From the NCBI GenBank assembly GCA_016748015.1, contig JAAOMT010000648.1, forward strand, positions 48,659 through 112,658: a DNA stretch of 64,000 bases, read 5' to 3'. A model generated the notes under the pieces. The model searched no databases. It was not told where the DNA came from and worked only from the letters and a program-made list of their open reading frames with translations. The translations under genes were made by a program, and so were the position numbers. This document shows, in pieces, positions 35,042 through 47,824 of this stretch (its first letter is position 1; every line of letters begins with the position of its first letter). The stretch comes from Geosiphon pyriformis. Its lineage: Eukaryota > Glomeromycota > Glomeromycetes > Archaeosporales > Geosiphonaceae.

Positions 35042-38000
35042 CTATACACTCATGTACACAAAAACCAAATTATCTATACCTGAAAAAAACTGACAGGAAC
35101 TATGCAACCTAAAACTAATACCAAATACATTGTCAATACCAAGCAATCTAATCACATGGGCCAAAAGTGTCAACATGTCACAAAACATTGAAACAGGGAT
35201 TGAACCATCACAAAGAATCAGACTGTGTCTTTTCATAAAAGCACAATGTTTGGAGCAGACCAGCCAAATATTATTTCTAAAAGACAGGCACAAACTATGA
35301 ACAAACTCAACCACCTTATCAGATACAGTCTTAAAGTTATCAAAGCAGAAAGTGGCCTTTCAGTACCAATCCACAAGCATAAAATCTTTGTACAGCAAAG
35401 CAACCAGTTCCAAATCAGCCAAACAATTGGATAACATTTGTAACACATAAGAGGAGACATGGAATAAACCAGAAACAGCTTTCCAAGCAGAAGCAAAATC
35501 AATGAACAATTGAAGCTGAGCAGTTGTATCAAATACACAAAAGAAAACATGGTCCGACACTTTGACATTACCACAATACAGACACACCACACTGGGGTAA
35601 CATTTATTGTAGAGGCATTTGTGAACAGCAACAGGCAGTCTATGGTGTAAAGCTTTCATAAAATAGGAATGAGAGCCAACAGAGTGGCGACTCATAAAGC
35701 CAGCAGCCATATGGGAGTCAAGATGCCAAACAAGAAACAATTTAAACCAATCAATATCTGTAAGCAGACAACTGTCCACAATTTTGGCACCAAAGCCTAG
35801 TTCCCAGCATGCATAATGGATAGACTGAAAAACATTATGAACAAAGTGTCTAAAGTTTCCAGAAACAATACTGTTATTAGTCAAAACAAAACATTCCTTG
35901 AGCCAGAAAGAAAGAAGCCAGCCTGAATGAGAAGAGATACCAGCAAGCAAGTCAGCCCAATTATTACCCAAAACACCTGAGTGTCTTTTAACTTTATACC
36001 AGTCAACATTCAAATTTTTTTTACATATGATGCCAGCAATGTGTTGATGTTCAACCCAATATTTGTTCTAAAAATCCAGAGCTAACAACAATAATTTAGC
36101 TTTACATGCATCCAAAGCAGCTTGGCTGTCAGAGAATAAACAGACTGAACTCAAACTAGGCACACATTTAAGGGCCAATGCAATAGTCTGAAGCTCCACC
36201 AATGTAGAAGACACCATGCCAGTTACCTCCACTTCAAGACCTAAGTTAATGTCCTCAAAGAATGCAGCAGCACCAGCTTTCATATCAACACTCTCTAAGT
36301 TACAAAGAAAACCATCCATGTACACAGAAAGCCAGAGACACTAATGCCAGACAATCAATTATACACTGACCTAAACTTAAAAAATTCAAGAATGTTCTTT
36401 ACAGCAGCATTATCCAGAGGAAAGGAGTAGACATCAAGAGAACCAGAATCATGGAGATACCAAATGGTAGTAACAAACTAGACAGGAACAGAACCATGTG
36501 GGTCAAGTTTCTTTCACCACTTAAAAGTCTTCCAGTCAAAGACAGTACTATTTCAGCACCAAAGCTGCTCAACAAAAGCAATTCCATAATGACAAAGAAA
36601 GAAAAGACACCTAAAATACATTGACTCACCAAGGATACCAGATAAAAGAGTTCTACACCAGAAGCAAAAAGCATTACACATAAAATTGCCTAAAGATAAA
36701 CCAGAACTGAGAAAGATCCAAATCATACCTGTCAAAAAGTTGTTCAAAAAATTAACACTAATGTGAACTGGAGAACACAAAGAATGCACAGGACACCAAC
36801 TCAAGACCTGTAAATCATGTGACCTATTTGTGAACAATTGGCCCAAAATCCCAACAGAGTTAGTGAAGCATATCATAGCAGCAACCTTGTCTTTGACTTG
36901 GATCTGCTTAAAAGTCTTTAAGCCATAAAATAAGGAGTGGTGCAAAACATCATTAGAAAAGTTCAGGGGCAGACTTGATTTCAATTTCAGGCCCTTCTGA
37001 ATCAAAACATTTTACTTTCAGCACACACTAGTAGAAACAAAGCTAAACTGGGTCCTGTAACCAACAATAGGATGAAAAACTACTAAAACCAAGTAAGAGA
37101 ACTGTTTGTTCAAAATTGTTTTTTTCAGAATAAAATTGGCAAAAAACTGAACATCTGAATGTGCTTTAGCCAAGCTAAGCTTAGATAACCCATTGAAAGA
37201 AAGAAAAATACTCAGATATTAGTAAGATATCTTCTTTTTGGCAATAGAAATAAAAGTGCCACTGACAGATAAAAAAGAAGCCATCACTCTGCAATTAATC
37301 AAGATTGCTACAGTTTTGTCATTGTTGATTAAGATATTACACATCCTGAAAAATTCACTGGAAACATTAAGAATGTATTGTGTAGCCATCTGACTAGAAC
37401 CAACCCATATAGTATTATTGACAAATGCACCTGCAGCAAGAAAAGAGGTCAAACTATTTTGGAAATCTATGCAACCAGTCTTGACAACATAATGCAAATT
37501 CAGTCTATAACCACATACTGCTTCTTGTCTTTTTACTTCACACAGCAAAGTGTTGTAAAAAATACACCAAAGAAAAGATGAAAACACTTCTCTCTGATTC
37601 AAGCCATCATGAACACTATAACCATCAATCAACCCAAAATTAGTCATCATTCTGTTCATGTGGCCATTGTGAATGCTCCCAAAAAATCTTATGAATCTAC
37701 TGCACATTTTGATCTTAACCAAACTTTTCCTTAAATGTTCTCAACCAACCAAGTTGTATGCTTTCCTTATGTCTTACAAAACTAACCAAAGTTCACAATT
37801 CTTTTTTAAAGCATTTTTTATTACTAAATCAATAGCAAAAATAGGAGACTGTGTTGTTGTATCTTTAAGAACTAAGAAGTTGTCACCATGAAGAATGTCA
37901 TACTTACTACACACCACAGAGATCCTATTAGAGAGGATCTTAGAAAAAATTTTACAGGCAGTTTCAATCAGTGCTATGGGTTAGGTGTTCGTAAAAACTC

Positions 38001-39727
38001 TCTTTCAGTTATAGGGTTTAGGAATCATAGACATCCAAGCTTTCTTCCAAGGACCCGAAACAGATTCACAAATCAAACAAGAGTTCAAAAACACCAAAAG
38101 CAAATCCAGAACAGACCTGTTACAATGTTTTTACAGCTCATTTGTAATACCAGAAAGGCCAGTAGCTTTATTATTAGGCAAACTCAAAACCACACTAAGA
38201 AATTCTTCCACCTCAATTGGGTGTATAACATTTGAAAAAGCATCATCAAAAACATATTCCAAGGGTTAAAGTTGGCAATGCCATTCATCTGAAATGTCAT
38301 TTACTATCACACACTTTCTGGTTCAGCCCTTCATAATTCTATTGACATGAAATTTAACCAGACCAGGCTCCAAAATGAGGTCTTCATTCACAACCAAGTA
38401 ATCCAATATGACTTTGCAAAATGACCACTCAAGTACACTTCTAATAATTTGGTCCTTGTTCAACTCAAAGTTTTCCATTCTTTTGTCAATTGTTAGCCTG
38501 ATTTGAGAGTTTTTAGCATGTTTCAATTCCATTATTTTGAGAGAATAATAAAACTTTCTAATTTTTGCCAAAGCTAATCTGATAGCATCAAAATGAGATT
38601 CCAAAAAAAAAAGATTTGATAACAGAAGCATTAACAGAGTCCAAAGACACCCAAACATCCAACAAAAAAACAAACTCATTAGATGACACAGAGCACAAAG
38701 TCTTCACCAGCTTAGAAACCAAAAGTTCTAATCTATGATAGCGAGAAGAACACTTGGTAAAACCACTATCAAAATTTTTAGACCAGGTCTTTGAAAAAAC
38801 TTCATTTGCTGAGAAACAAATGGCTTTGCAAACAACACTCCACATGCTGTCCAGATCAGATAAATGATAAGAATCAGCAAATTCAATGGAAAACATGGCA
38901 AAATTATCACGAAATGCAATCTTATACCACTCCTATTTAACCCCATCAACATTTTTGACATTAAATTTTCACTTGTCTCTATTGGCTTGAACACAAATAG
39001 CCCTTAAGACAGGATCTAAGATTCCACCAAGACCAATTGTAATTTGAACAGAACTATGATTAGTACTAAAGAACTCATCCACATCCATAACACACCCATT
39101 AACTAAAGCATTACTCAAACTTTGTAAAACAAAAATGTAATCAATGGTCTTTTCAACACCCCTGGAATTTTTCTAAGTAAAAGCCTTAATGTAAGAACTA
39201 TTAACCAATGTATTGACTAGACCTAGATCTATACACTTACTAAAGCTAAAGCTACATTTGTTCTCATTCTTATTGAAATTACCACTCAAAATAACAAAAG
39301 TACTCTTATTACAAGCTCTGGCTATAAAAAAATTGATGAGACCAGTCTGAATTGTATGCTTATTCAGAGAAGCCTCTACATATAAACCCAATACAAAAAC
39401 AGATTGTTTGTTTTTGAATAGCAAACAAATCATCAAAAGTCTACTTGGAATCTCAGAGATTTTAGAAACATGTTTGGCTAAATTTTCATTCATAATTAAA
39501 GCAATGCTCACACTTAAAAACCCAGCATTCAGACCAGAAGTAAACATCCTCACACCAGAAAACTTACTCGCAATCCAAGGCTTGATGCTGGAGCGAAGCT
39601 TAGTCTTAGTAACTATTGAAATGTCATTATTTGAAACCATGTGTCATCTAATAATATCATCTTGCTTGGCAGGAACATTCATACTTCTAACATTACAAGT
39701 AACAATTTTCCAAGCTAAACTATTCAT
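35042..39727 (-). pseudogene. LINE-3 ORF2 (endonuclease-RT-RNase H-CCHC), broken
   Basis: It starts MNSLAWK at the TAATG junction. Endonuclease 39640-39000: TKTKL, GVRMFTSG, GDFN changed to GNFNKN (Asp to Asn), SRGVEKTIDYIF, catalytic motif TNH. RT: ELNKDQIIRSVL block near 38460, LVLSYKT near 37760 and FVNN in place of FVDD near 37415. RNase H: MDGF near 36315, ELQT near 36205, SDSQAALD near 36135 and KRHSG near 35990. The finger CLYCGNVKVSDHVFFC near 35585 is intact. There are two frameshifts, one at an A-run near 38603 and one near 36330, plus stops including TGA at 36514 (Trp in LINE-4). Type II is judged by similarity to LINE-4 throughout. Confidence 0.87.
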
Positions 39728-39729
39728 TA
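39725..39729 (-). promoter_or_regulatory. TAATG stop-start overlap of LINE-3 ORF1 and ORF2
   Basis: The TAA of ORF1 (39729-39727) overlaps the ATG of ORF2 (39727-39725), exactly as in LINE-2, although the two copies carry different ORF1 types. Confidence 0.7.
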
Positions 39730-41553
39730 GGGAAGAGAAGGGGTTACCATACTACTGCCAAAACCAAAAGAGTCCAATTTATTCAATATTGCCTTAACTG
39801 AATTTTCTAGAACCACCAGGTTAGCCTTCAGGCCACCTATTTTTACAGTTAAAACACAAGAACCACTTGGAGAAATGTCCTAAGAGATGGCAGTGATCAC
39901 ACTAGGCACAGGAGGAACAAACAATAGAGTGTCAACAGTCATGTCTAGCACTAGATTATGTTCAGAGGTAGATAAAACAATAAAACTTACTGACAAAACA
40001 GTTAGCAACCTATTTAGTTTACACGAAATGTTGGTTATCTGGTCAGATATATTCTCAAGCAAATGCTTGAGGACACTAACATGTGAAGCCAGAATTGTAG
40101 CCACAGACATCAAACTGTCAACTAAACCTATGCTCGAATTGTTCCCAACAAGCAGTGTAGAATACAAATTTTTAAGGAAGCCACTTACCACAAAAGCCCA
40201 AGTCGCATTACCAAAAAAGACTGGATAAGACACAAGAGCTTGTTTTTTGGCATAGATGAGCACAAGACATCTCTTATCTGAATCTGAACAAAGAAATCTC
40301 TTATTTTTGAAACCTGGCCCAAAGTTTTTCTTACCATTGCCACATCCAGAAGAAACATGACCAAAACTACTACATGCAATACACTTAAAAAAGGACAGAC
40401 CAGCCCAGACAAGGTTAATACCCTTAAACACTGGTATAGAACAGATGGCAGTCTCTCTGGCAACTTTAGTATCAAAACATATGACAGCACAGTAGACTTA
40501 TGTATAAGATACTGAGTTCCTAGAAATATAGCAAGTTTTCTCACCATATAACTAGACCAGATCTGAGAGATTGTGGGCAGTCATGCTCATTAGCAAAGTA
40601 TATAGGAAAGTGCAATAGCTGTCCCTTAAATCCCACATTTATTTGTTAGTGTTGGCTTTGACAATGTGTACCAAGTCCTTACCTAGCAAGATTGACCATT
40701 TGGATACAACCAGGTCAGTGACTTGAGAACTCTCAAACTTTATTAATGCTTTCTGCCAAAGGCCAATTAGCTGCATTTTGATTGAAAAATTTTTTCCATA
40801 CTTGACCAAAGCTGACTCAATTGCTGATTTGAACAGATTGACCAGAATCTTTTTGATAACAATTTCTCGATCCAATTATATGCTGATTTTCTTTAGATCA
40901 GCGTTAACAACAAGATTTTCAGACACAGCCAACTGTTTAGCCAAAGTGAAACTGGATTCAGACATTCAAGACACTCTAATAATGTCTGGAAATTTTGATG
41001 GAGTCAACGCACCTCTAAAACTGTCAATTTTATAGAATAGCTTCCTGACACCCTTGAGTTTGTCATACAGAGTACTTCTGGAAACAGTCAACAGACCAAT
41101 GTTGAGTGCAAAAAATTTGGTTGGTTCAAAGCAAAGTTTCTCCTTGACAGAAGCAACCAGACGAAGAGGGGATTCTAAAGGAACAGGTAAAAGTAAGTTC
41201 ATGTTGACATCATCAACAGCAGAGCCAAAATCACAGGGACTTAAGGATGAAGCCTTTACTGTACCAGAGTTGAAGCATTTAGCCTTTGAGGTGTTGGTAC
41301 AAGAGTTTAGCAGTCCATTACTCTTGCTGCCAATACTGTAGCCCAAGTTCTTGTCCATTTTATGCTCTAACTTTTTGTCAAAAGAGGTATCCATGTTCTT
41401 GTACCGGCCGAGATTACTTGAAGATACTTTGAAAGACAAATCAGCTTTGTCATCTGAGTGTTTAACTTTTCCAAGTGAAATCTTTGATTTTTGCCTCAGA
41501 CTACCACTCACAAAGCTTATAATGACACCTTTGGCCAATTTCTTCATGAACAT
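39727..41553 (-). pseudogene. LINE-3 ORF1 (alpha type, intact CCHC knuckle) with a few stops
   Basis: 609 codons in one frame. The N-terminal alpha-type block (SKISLGKVKHSDDKADLSF) matches LINE-1. It is followed by KFFALNIGL, the IVIKKILVNL and LIGLWQKALIKFE block near 40750, an RDSYCTFLYTLL block near 40600, then a zinc knuckle CIACSSFGHVSSGC near 40385 with the C-X2-C-X4-H-X4-C spacing complete, LIYAKKQALVSYPVFFG, and a C-terminal region with heptad-like Leu/Val/Ile. In-frame stops include 40966 (TGA), one near 40883 (TAA), 40639 (TAA), one in the block after RDSY and 39880 (TAG). Confidence 0.85.
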
Positions 41554-41657
41554 AGCATTGACAGTATCAAATGCCAAAGAGACAATAAAATAATTGGTGA
41601 GTTGAAAAATTGTGAAAACCGAGCAAAATAAAAGATAAGAACAGATATAAAAAACAG

Positions 41658-41722
41658 AAAAAACTTCTTCAAAAAATGTGCTATTTTAGGAATTTGAAAT
41701 GTAGAGGAGAAAGAAGTTTTTT
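41658..41722 (-). promoter_or_regulatory. LINE 5' leader inverted repeat (LINE-3 copy)
   Basis: The outer arm is AAAAAACTTCTTT (complement of 41710-41722) and the inner arm GAAGAAGTTTTTT (complement of 41658-41670). It is one of the best preserved stems. Confidence 0.7.
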
Positions 41723-41734
41723 CCAGTATTTTTA

Positions 41735-42681
41735 TAGTATAATATAATAGTATTTTGTTTTTAATTTTGAATTTAATTGGTTTATTTAATAACTAACTAT
41801 TATGTTTTTTTATTGTATTTTAATATTATTAACTGTTTTTTTGTTTTTTAATGTTTTTATTAAATTATTTATTTATTTTAATAATGTTTTTTAAATGTGA
41901 TTTTAGTTATTAGTTTAAATATGTTATTATTTTTATTTTTATAGATAATATTGCTATTTTACTATATATTAATTTAAATAATATTATTTAAATTATATTT
42001 TTTTTATATTTATTTAATAAGTACAATCTAATTATTATTTAATATACAAAAACAAATTAAGTAATTTTAATTAAATATGGCTTATGTATTTACTATATAT
42101 AATTGGTTATTTAGTTATATTTTGTTTATTGTTTAATAAGTAACTAATACTAATAATATAAACAAATCTTATTTTTTTGATTTTTTTGGCTGATTTTAGC
42201 TAATATTTTATATAATATTTAATTAAATCTTTTAAATAAATTATTTATTTGTTAATAATAATTTTTTACTTTAAATCTTTAATTTAATTTAGCTAATATT
42301 CTGTTTACAAAGTAAATTTTTTAATTAAATAACAATTTTTTTGAATTTTTATATTATTATATCAAGTTTTAATAAATAAATTTAATTATTAATTTGGCTT
42401 TTTAAATTGTTTTGGTTTTTACTATTTAATAAAATAATTTATAATAATAATAATATATTATTTGTTTTTAAATATTATGATTAATAATTTAATTATATTA
42501 ATTTTAATTTAATTAAATAATTGTTTTATTTTGATAAATTTTAGTAATTTACTTGGTTTTATTTTTTTTTAATAAATATTGTAATTTTATATATATTAAA
42601 TTATGTTTAAATATATTATTAACTAATAATACAAATTTTTGGTTTTTTTAATTGTTAATTTTTAATTAAAATATTTTAATA
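41735..42681 (-). mobile_element. G1, piece 2: decayed Ty3 integrase core
   Basis: Collinear with G3 from about 61845 to 62695. Examples are ATTTAATTGGTTTATTTAATAA against ATTCAACTGGTTTATCTGATAA, and the region 42185-42250 against the G3 stretch encoding KRFNRILCKAIAKISQK. Almost every difference is G to A or C to T. It continues piece 1 across LINE-3 and ends with the 14-bp duplication that flanks LINE-4. Confidence 0.7.
42668..42681 (+). repeat. LINE-4 target-site duplication, left copy
   Basis: AAAATATTTTAATA, identical to 57300-57313. In G3 the undamaged equivalent reads GAAAATGTCCTGCTG. Confidence 0.75.
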
Positions 42682-42684
42682 AAA

Positions 42685-42756
42685 AAAACTTCTTTCTTTT
42701 GTTCATCTACAAATCCCAAAAAAGAGTCTAAAAAGTTTTTTTAAAAGAAGTTTTTA
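42685..42756 (+). promoter_or_regulatory. LINE 5' leader inverted repeat (LINE-4 copy)
   Basis: AAAAACTTCTTT near 42685-42696 is perfectly complementary to AAAGAAGTTTTT at 42745-42756, with a loop of about 48 nt. Confidence 0.75.
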
Positions 42757-42827
42757 CTATTCAGTACAATATCTCTAAACTGTTTCTGTTCGATTACAAG
42801 ACCACTGTTGACCCAAATACTGCTGTC

Positions 42828-44621
42828 ATGAAGAAGGCTGCTAAGAGTTCTAGTTCTGGTAATGGTTTTGAAATAGTCTTGTTGAGAAAGAAAAAAAGGG
42901 GAGGTGTTTTGGAAGATGGTTCCAGTGGCAAAAAAATGGCTTCTAAAGTCCAGAAGAGCTGTTTATGGGGTTCAAAAACTGGGAACACTACTAAGTCTAA
43001 GAGTATTAATATGGAAGAGAAGTGTCTGGTGGAGGAAACCAGCTTTGATTTTGGTGAAGGTGGTGCTCTGGCTGGTGGGAATCATGATCAGACACCCATG
43101 AGTTCAAAAGTTAAAACCAAGAAGACATTGGGCAAGCCATTAGGAAAGATTGATTTCTCAAAGGATGGTAATGGTAATAGTATTCTCTTGAATGCTCCTC
43201 TTGAGCTCCTCCCTCTTTTGAAAAACTTGGTCAATATTTCAGTCAGGAAGTTATTTGCATTAGATATTGGCTTGAATAAGGTGGCCAGCAATTCTTTTCA
43301 AGAAAAGCTTGTGGTGGTGAGGAAATTATTTTCTGGAATCAATGGTTTTGGAGAGGCATCTACCCCCTCAAAATTCTTAGAGATCATCAGAATGATGTTC
43401 ACTTCCGAATTGAGTCTAATAAAAGCTACTGATAAGGCTGCAAATATGAAGATCCTAGTAAACACCAATCTCAAAAAATCATCTGGGCAATCAGATCGGG
43501 CTGTGGTCATAAAAAAAATTCCAATTGGAACATTGGCTGAGGCTGTGCACGCTGCACTATTTGAGTTTGGAGTTATTAAGGTGATTAAGATACAGTTAAT
43601 TGGGCTGTGGCAGAAGGCAGTGGTAGAATTTGAGCAACTGGATCAGGCTGATTTGGTCACAGCTGAGTGGTCCATTCTAATTAGGAAAAATGCTATATGT
43701 GTGGCCAGGGCTAATTCAGACAAAGAGGCATGGGATGCAAGAGATTGACATAAGGCGCTGCTCTACACATTGCCAATGGGGACTAATGCTCATGATATCT
43801 GAGATTTTGTTAAATCTGTGGGTGAGAAAACGTGTGTCATTGATCGTCATTCTATTATGTATATTCAGGCCAGATGTGCTGTTGTTTGCTTCAACTCTGC
43901 TGAATCATTAGATGCTGCTGTGGGAACCACGCCAGTATTTAGAAACACCAATCTCCACTGGTCTCGTCTCATCTCTGCTAAATGCACCAAGTGTGAAAAG
44001 TTGGGTCATACATCATTGGGTTGTGTAATTGGTGGAAAGTTTTCTTCTGGTAATTCGCTGCGTAGAGCATTCTCAGACATGGATAAAAGCAGGCTGGTGG
44101 CCATTTATGCCAAATGCTCAGCTCCAGTTGCTTGTCTGGTCTCTTTTGGTGGTCTCTCTTGGGCAAAAGTTGCTCGCAGGTCTTCTTCGCTCCACCTTTC
44201 TAGTCAGAAGGTTTTGGTAGACAATGGCTCCTCTTTGGAGATGAAGCCATCCCTGCCGGTTACAATGGAGATCAACAATAGATTTGCCACTCTTGAGCAC
44301 AGTCTCATCTGCCTCGCGGAGCAAGTTGGTAAGCTGGTTAAGAGATTGAATGCACTTAGGCCAATAGTTTTCCAGCCTAGCTCTGGATGTTAGCCATTGG
44401 TGACCCCTTCATCACAGGATCAAGGGGCAGATGTAGTGATGAATGGGGGCTCGGGTGTGTCCACTAGTGGTGGGACTGTTGTGGAAGTGATGTTTTTTGA
44501 TATGTCTTCAGTGTCTAAGCTAGAAAACAGCATGAGGTGTCTAATGAAAATAGTTCTGGGCCTTTCAGCCAAAGTGGATAGTATAGGTGCATGTTCGGTG
44601 TCTCTACCCCTCATTCAATAA
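42828..44621 (+). pseudogene. LINE-4 ORF1 (beta type, intact CCHC), three or so stops
   Basis: 598 codons in one frame from the conserved Met-Lys-Lys. The N-terminal beta signature EEKCLVEETSFDFGEGG at about 43015 is nearly identical to LINE-2. It continues with NISVRKLFALDIGL, a VVIKKIPIGTLAEAVHAALF block, and LIGLWQKAVVEFEQLDQAD near 43600. The intact knuckle CTKCEKLGHTSLGC lies near 43985. The YAKCSAPVACLVSFGGLSW block is near 44105 and a C-terminal coiled-coil-like segment ends at 44621. Stops are TGA at 43746, TGA near 43799 (Trp in LINE-5) and TAG at 44391 (Gln in LINE-2). The frame is open upstream of the ATG back into the leader. Confidence 0.88.
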
Positions 44622-46876
44622 GCAGTTTGGTTTGGAAAGTTGCTATGTGCAACGTTAGAGGCATGAACAATCCTGCTAAGCAAGAGGATGTTATTAGGTG
44701 GTATAAGGAAATGAACAATTTGGTCTCTATCATTACTGAAATGAAATTAAGAAGTAAGATTCATCTGTAGATTGTAGATAGATTTGATGGTGTCTGAGTG
44801 TTCACTTCTGGTTCAGACTCTGGTCACTTGGGTGTGGGTGTTGTTGTTATCATGAATGTTTTTTTGGCTTATTATGTGTGCAAGATTTCTGAGGTGCCTG
44901 GTTGGCTTCTGTCTGTTAAATTACTTTTCAAGAATAAACTTTCTGTGTCGATTCTGGGGCTTTATGCTGGTGCTTTTCTGGCAGTTCGGTTCTCTCAAGC
45001 TGGTGAGATTAACTTTCTCATTGCAAAGACTGTCAATGAATCTTCTTTCATTGTTCTTGGTGGTGATTTCAATGAAGATGGTTTTCGTAAATGTGCAAGT
45101 TTTAGGAAGTGCCTTGATTTGGGTCTGGCAAATTCTTTGGTAGGAAGCCCGGCTGTGAAATTGCCTACTTGGGCAAACTCTAGGGGTGTTAAGAAAATGA
45201 TTGACTATGTGTTAGTTTCTTCAAATTTGGTTAATGTAATAGTACACCACAGTGTCTCAGATGTTGATGAACATTTCGAAACAGACCATTAGGCTGTTTC
45301 CATGTCTTTGGGTTTAGGTGGTTTATTGGATGTGCAATTGAACTCTCTTCGCAAACAGGTAAATAGAGATCGTTGGAAGTTTAATTTTAAGAGTGCTGAT
45401 GATGCGAAATAGAACAAGTTCAAGGGTGCTACGGCAGCTAATGCCACCATGTTCTCTGATGATTTTATTGCCTCTCAGCAATTCTCAAATTTGAATGTGA
45501 TGTGGGACATTGTTCGCAAGATAATGGTTCTTTCAGCTGATGAGGTGTTCAAGAAAAAATGGTTTAAGGACTATGATGGTGTTTTCACTAAGGAATCATC
45601 CAAATTTCTTAAGTTAGAACTTTTGATATCAAAGCTGGTTAAAGCTTCTCAGTCAATTTGTCATGACAAATTCATTTCACTGTTGGAAGTCTGGGGTTTT
45701 CTTGATAATGATAACGCTTTTGTGGTCAGGTCTCTCTTTCTCTCTGGCTCTCCTCTTGATACTGTTTGGTCAGCTCTTTTCAAGATCAGAAAAACTTATC
45801 ACTCACTTAAAATGGCAGAATCGAAGCATGTAGAGGAATCTCAAATCAAATCAGCAATCTATAAGAGGATGGAAAGTTTCAAGCTGAACAAAGGTCACAC
45901 TATTCGGAGCATTCTGAAATGCTCTTTTTATAAGGTTGTCTTGGATCACTTAGTTGTGAATGATAAGCTGGTTATAAAACCTGGTCATGTGAGATTAAGA
46001 ATGGATGAAATCATGGAAGGATGGACTAGGAAGCGTAGGGTGGTTTCCGATGTCCCTGATGTGTGGCACTGTCAATATCAGCCATTGGATTATGTTTTTG
46101 ATGAGGCTTTTTCTGGTGTAATACAGCCAATTGAGTTTTTGGAATTGATTGGCGTGGTTTCTGATTTGCCTGTTGGCAAGACTGCTGGTCTTTTGGGTAT
46201 TTCAAATGAGCTGTGGATGCATAATGATAGGTCTGTTCTGGATATGCTCTTGGTGCTTCTGAATTCTTGTCTGTCTTATGAATCTGTGCCTGGTCCTTGG
46301 AGGGAAGCTTGGATTTCGATGATCTCTAAATCATATGAATAGGAAGGTGTTCTCATAAATACCAGACCTATAGCCTTGATTGAGACAGCTCACAAGATCC
46401 TCTCCAAGATTCTTTCTGACAGGATATCGCTGGTGTGCAGTGCTCATAATGTTCTTCGTGGAGATAATTTTTCAGTTTTGAAGGGTACGACTACCCAAAC
46501 TCCTATTTTTGCTATTGGTTTGGTTGTTAAGGATGCTTTGGAGAAGAACTGGGAGCTCTGGCTGGTGCTGCAGAATATGCAAAAAGCGTATGACTCTGTT
46601 GGATGTGAGCATCTTGAAAAGTGTTTAGTCAGGATCAAAATGTGTAGCAAGTTTATTCATTTTTTCGGTAATATTCATAGAAATTGGACCAATTGGGTTA
46701 TGACAGATTTTGGTTTAACTGATGGTTATAATGTACATGATGGGTTGGACTAAGGAGAAGTTTTTTCTCCTCTTCTTTGGTGCATATTTTATGATCCTCT
46801 TTTGTGTGAGGTCAAGTGTCAAGAGAATGTGTATGTGTATAAACTCAATTCTCATTTTGTTTCTAGGAATGATCAC
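44618..46876 (+). pseudogene. LINE-4 ORF2, 5' part (endonuclease and RT fingers/palm)
   Basis: The frame opens directly after ORF1, where ATAAGCAG replaces the TAATG junction of LINE-2 and LINE-3. CNVRGMN is near 44649, TEMKL near 44740, GGDFNED near 45060, SRGVKKMIDYVL near 45180 and TDH near 45285. The ADEVFKKKW block is near 45540 and RT motifs GISNELW near 46197 and LVLQNMQKAYDSVG near 46564 follow. Stops include TAG at 44768 (Trp in other copies), a TGA in GV-VFTSG (Arg elsewhere), TAG near 45290, TAG near 45410, TAG near 46340 and TAA near 46751. The reading is cut at 46876 by the G2 LTR within the VSRND segment, shortly before the FVDD box. Confidence 0.88.
46873..46876 (+). repeat. 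G2 target-site duplication, left copy (TCAC)
   Basis: TCAC before the LTR corresponds to TCGC (54743-54746) after the right LTR. One G to A change in the left copy accounts for the mismatch. Joining the LINE-4 halves across one copy keeps ORF2 in frame. Confidence 0.65.
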
Positions 46877-47742
46877 TGTTACAGTTTAAGAATTTAGCAA
46901 AAAGAATCATAAAAATAATACAAACTATTCAATCATAATATAGCACAGTAATAATCTTAGAAAGGTAATGATTAACATAGTAGCAAACACCATCTCGCGA
47001 TAGTGACAAGCACCAGTTCACAATAGCAGCCAACACCAACTGGTGATAGCAGCAAGCACCAGGTTGAAATATCAAAAAGAAAGTATTTTCTCGTAGAACT
47101 ACAAACATGTATATATACAGTAGTTTTAATATTGGGAAAGGAAAAATCAAGTAATAAAAATCATAACTTATCAAGCAATAAATCCAATTTTATCCAACAA
47201 ACTCCACTTTAAATCATACTTTCAAATTAAATATCCCAAGAAACCTTTAAAATCAAAAAAAAATGAAAAAAAATATTTAAAACTGAACTATCACAACCCA
47301 AAGTATTAAGAAACTTACTTGTATTATTTATTGAATGAAACTATCATTCATCAACTGAAACCCTTGGAAGAATAATCCTTGATCAAGATTATTCACGTTG
47401 TTACTAATTGATAAAAGCTTTATTGTGAGAATTAAAAAAGCGCTAAAGACCATTAATATTCTGTGTTTCTAGATTAGAGAAACACATCAGGCAATTGCAA
47501 AGATAGCCTCAGAGAAGACCCCAGACAGTGGGTAGATTTCAGTTCAGCCTCTGAGAAGGAGTACATAAACACACACAACAATCAAGAATTAAAGAATAAC
47601 TTACATTGCAACAGTAAAAAGAAAGCCTTCAGTGTAATAGTAACATTATCACACAAATAGAATTGAGGAACTCACGAAAGACTGATTGCAATTAAAGCGG
47701 GATATTAGCAATTAAATATAACAAGAAAACCATCCCGTAATA
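46877..47742 (+). repeat. G2 left LTR
   Basis: 866 bp, TGTTACAG to CCGTAATA. It contains TATATATACAG near 47110 (possible TATA box) and a palindrome around TTGATCAA near 47385. The same LTR in fossil form lies at 8223-9026. Confidence 0.92.
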
Positions 47743-47744
47743 TT

Positions 47745-47760
47745 TGGTAAACCCTACGAG
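47745..47760 (+). other. Putative G2 primer-binding site
   Basis: TGGTAAACCCTACGAG starts 2 bp after the LTR with the TGG expected for pairing with a tRNA 3'-CCA. The priming tRNA was not identified. Confidence 0.5.
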
Positions 47761-47824
47761 AAAAAAAAATCAAAAAGGAAATAATAATTAGCAATAATTC
47801 ATTGCTAAAAAGGAAAAGACAAAA

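Larger units (their letters stand above)
34912..41725 (-). mobile_element. LINE-3: full-length non-LTR retrotransposon (alpha ORF1, type II ORF2) inside G1
   Basis: A 6.8-kb minus-strand element with the 5' leader at 41722-41658, ORF1 (41553-39727), ORF2 (39727-35042), 3' UTR hairpin and an A-rich tail at 34912-34935. Both flanks are parts of one integrase gene (G1). The probable target duplication corresponds to CTTTGGTACAAT in the G3 reference and survives as diverged copies near 34901-34911 and 41731-41742. Overall composition is richer in GC than the flanks, so LINE-3 is younger than G1. Confidence 0.88.

Noticed and set aside
46877-47742. Fusion of G2 gag with a host protein at its long N-terminus
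   Set aside because: The N-terminal part is charged and low in recognisable motifs, and nothing indicates a host domain; long gag N-termini are common.
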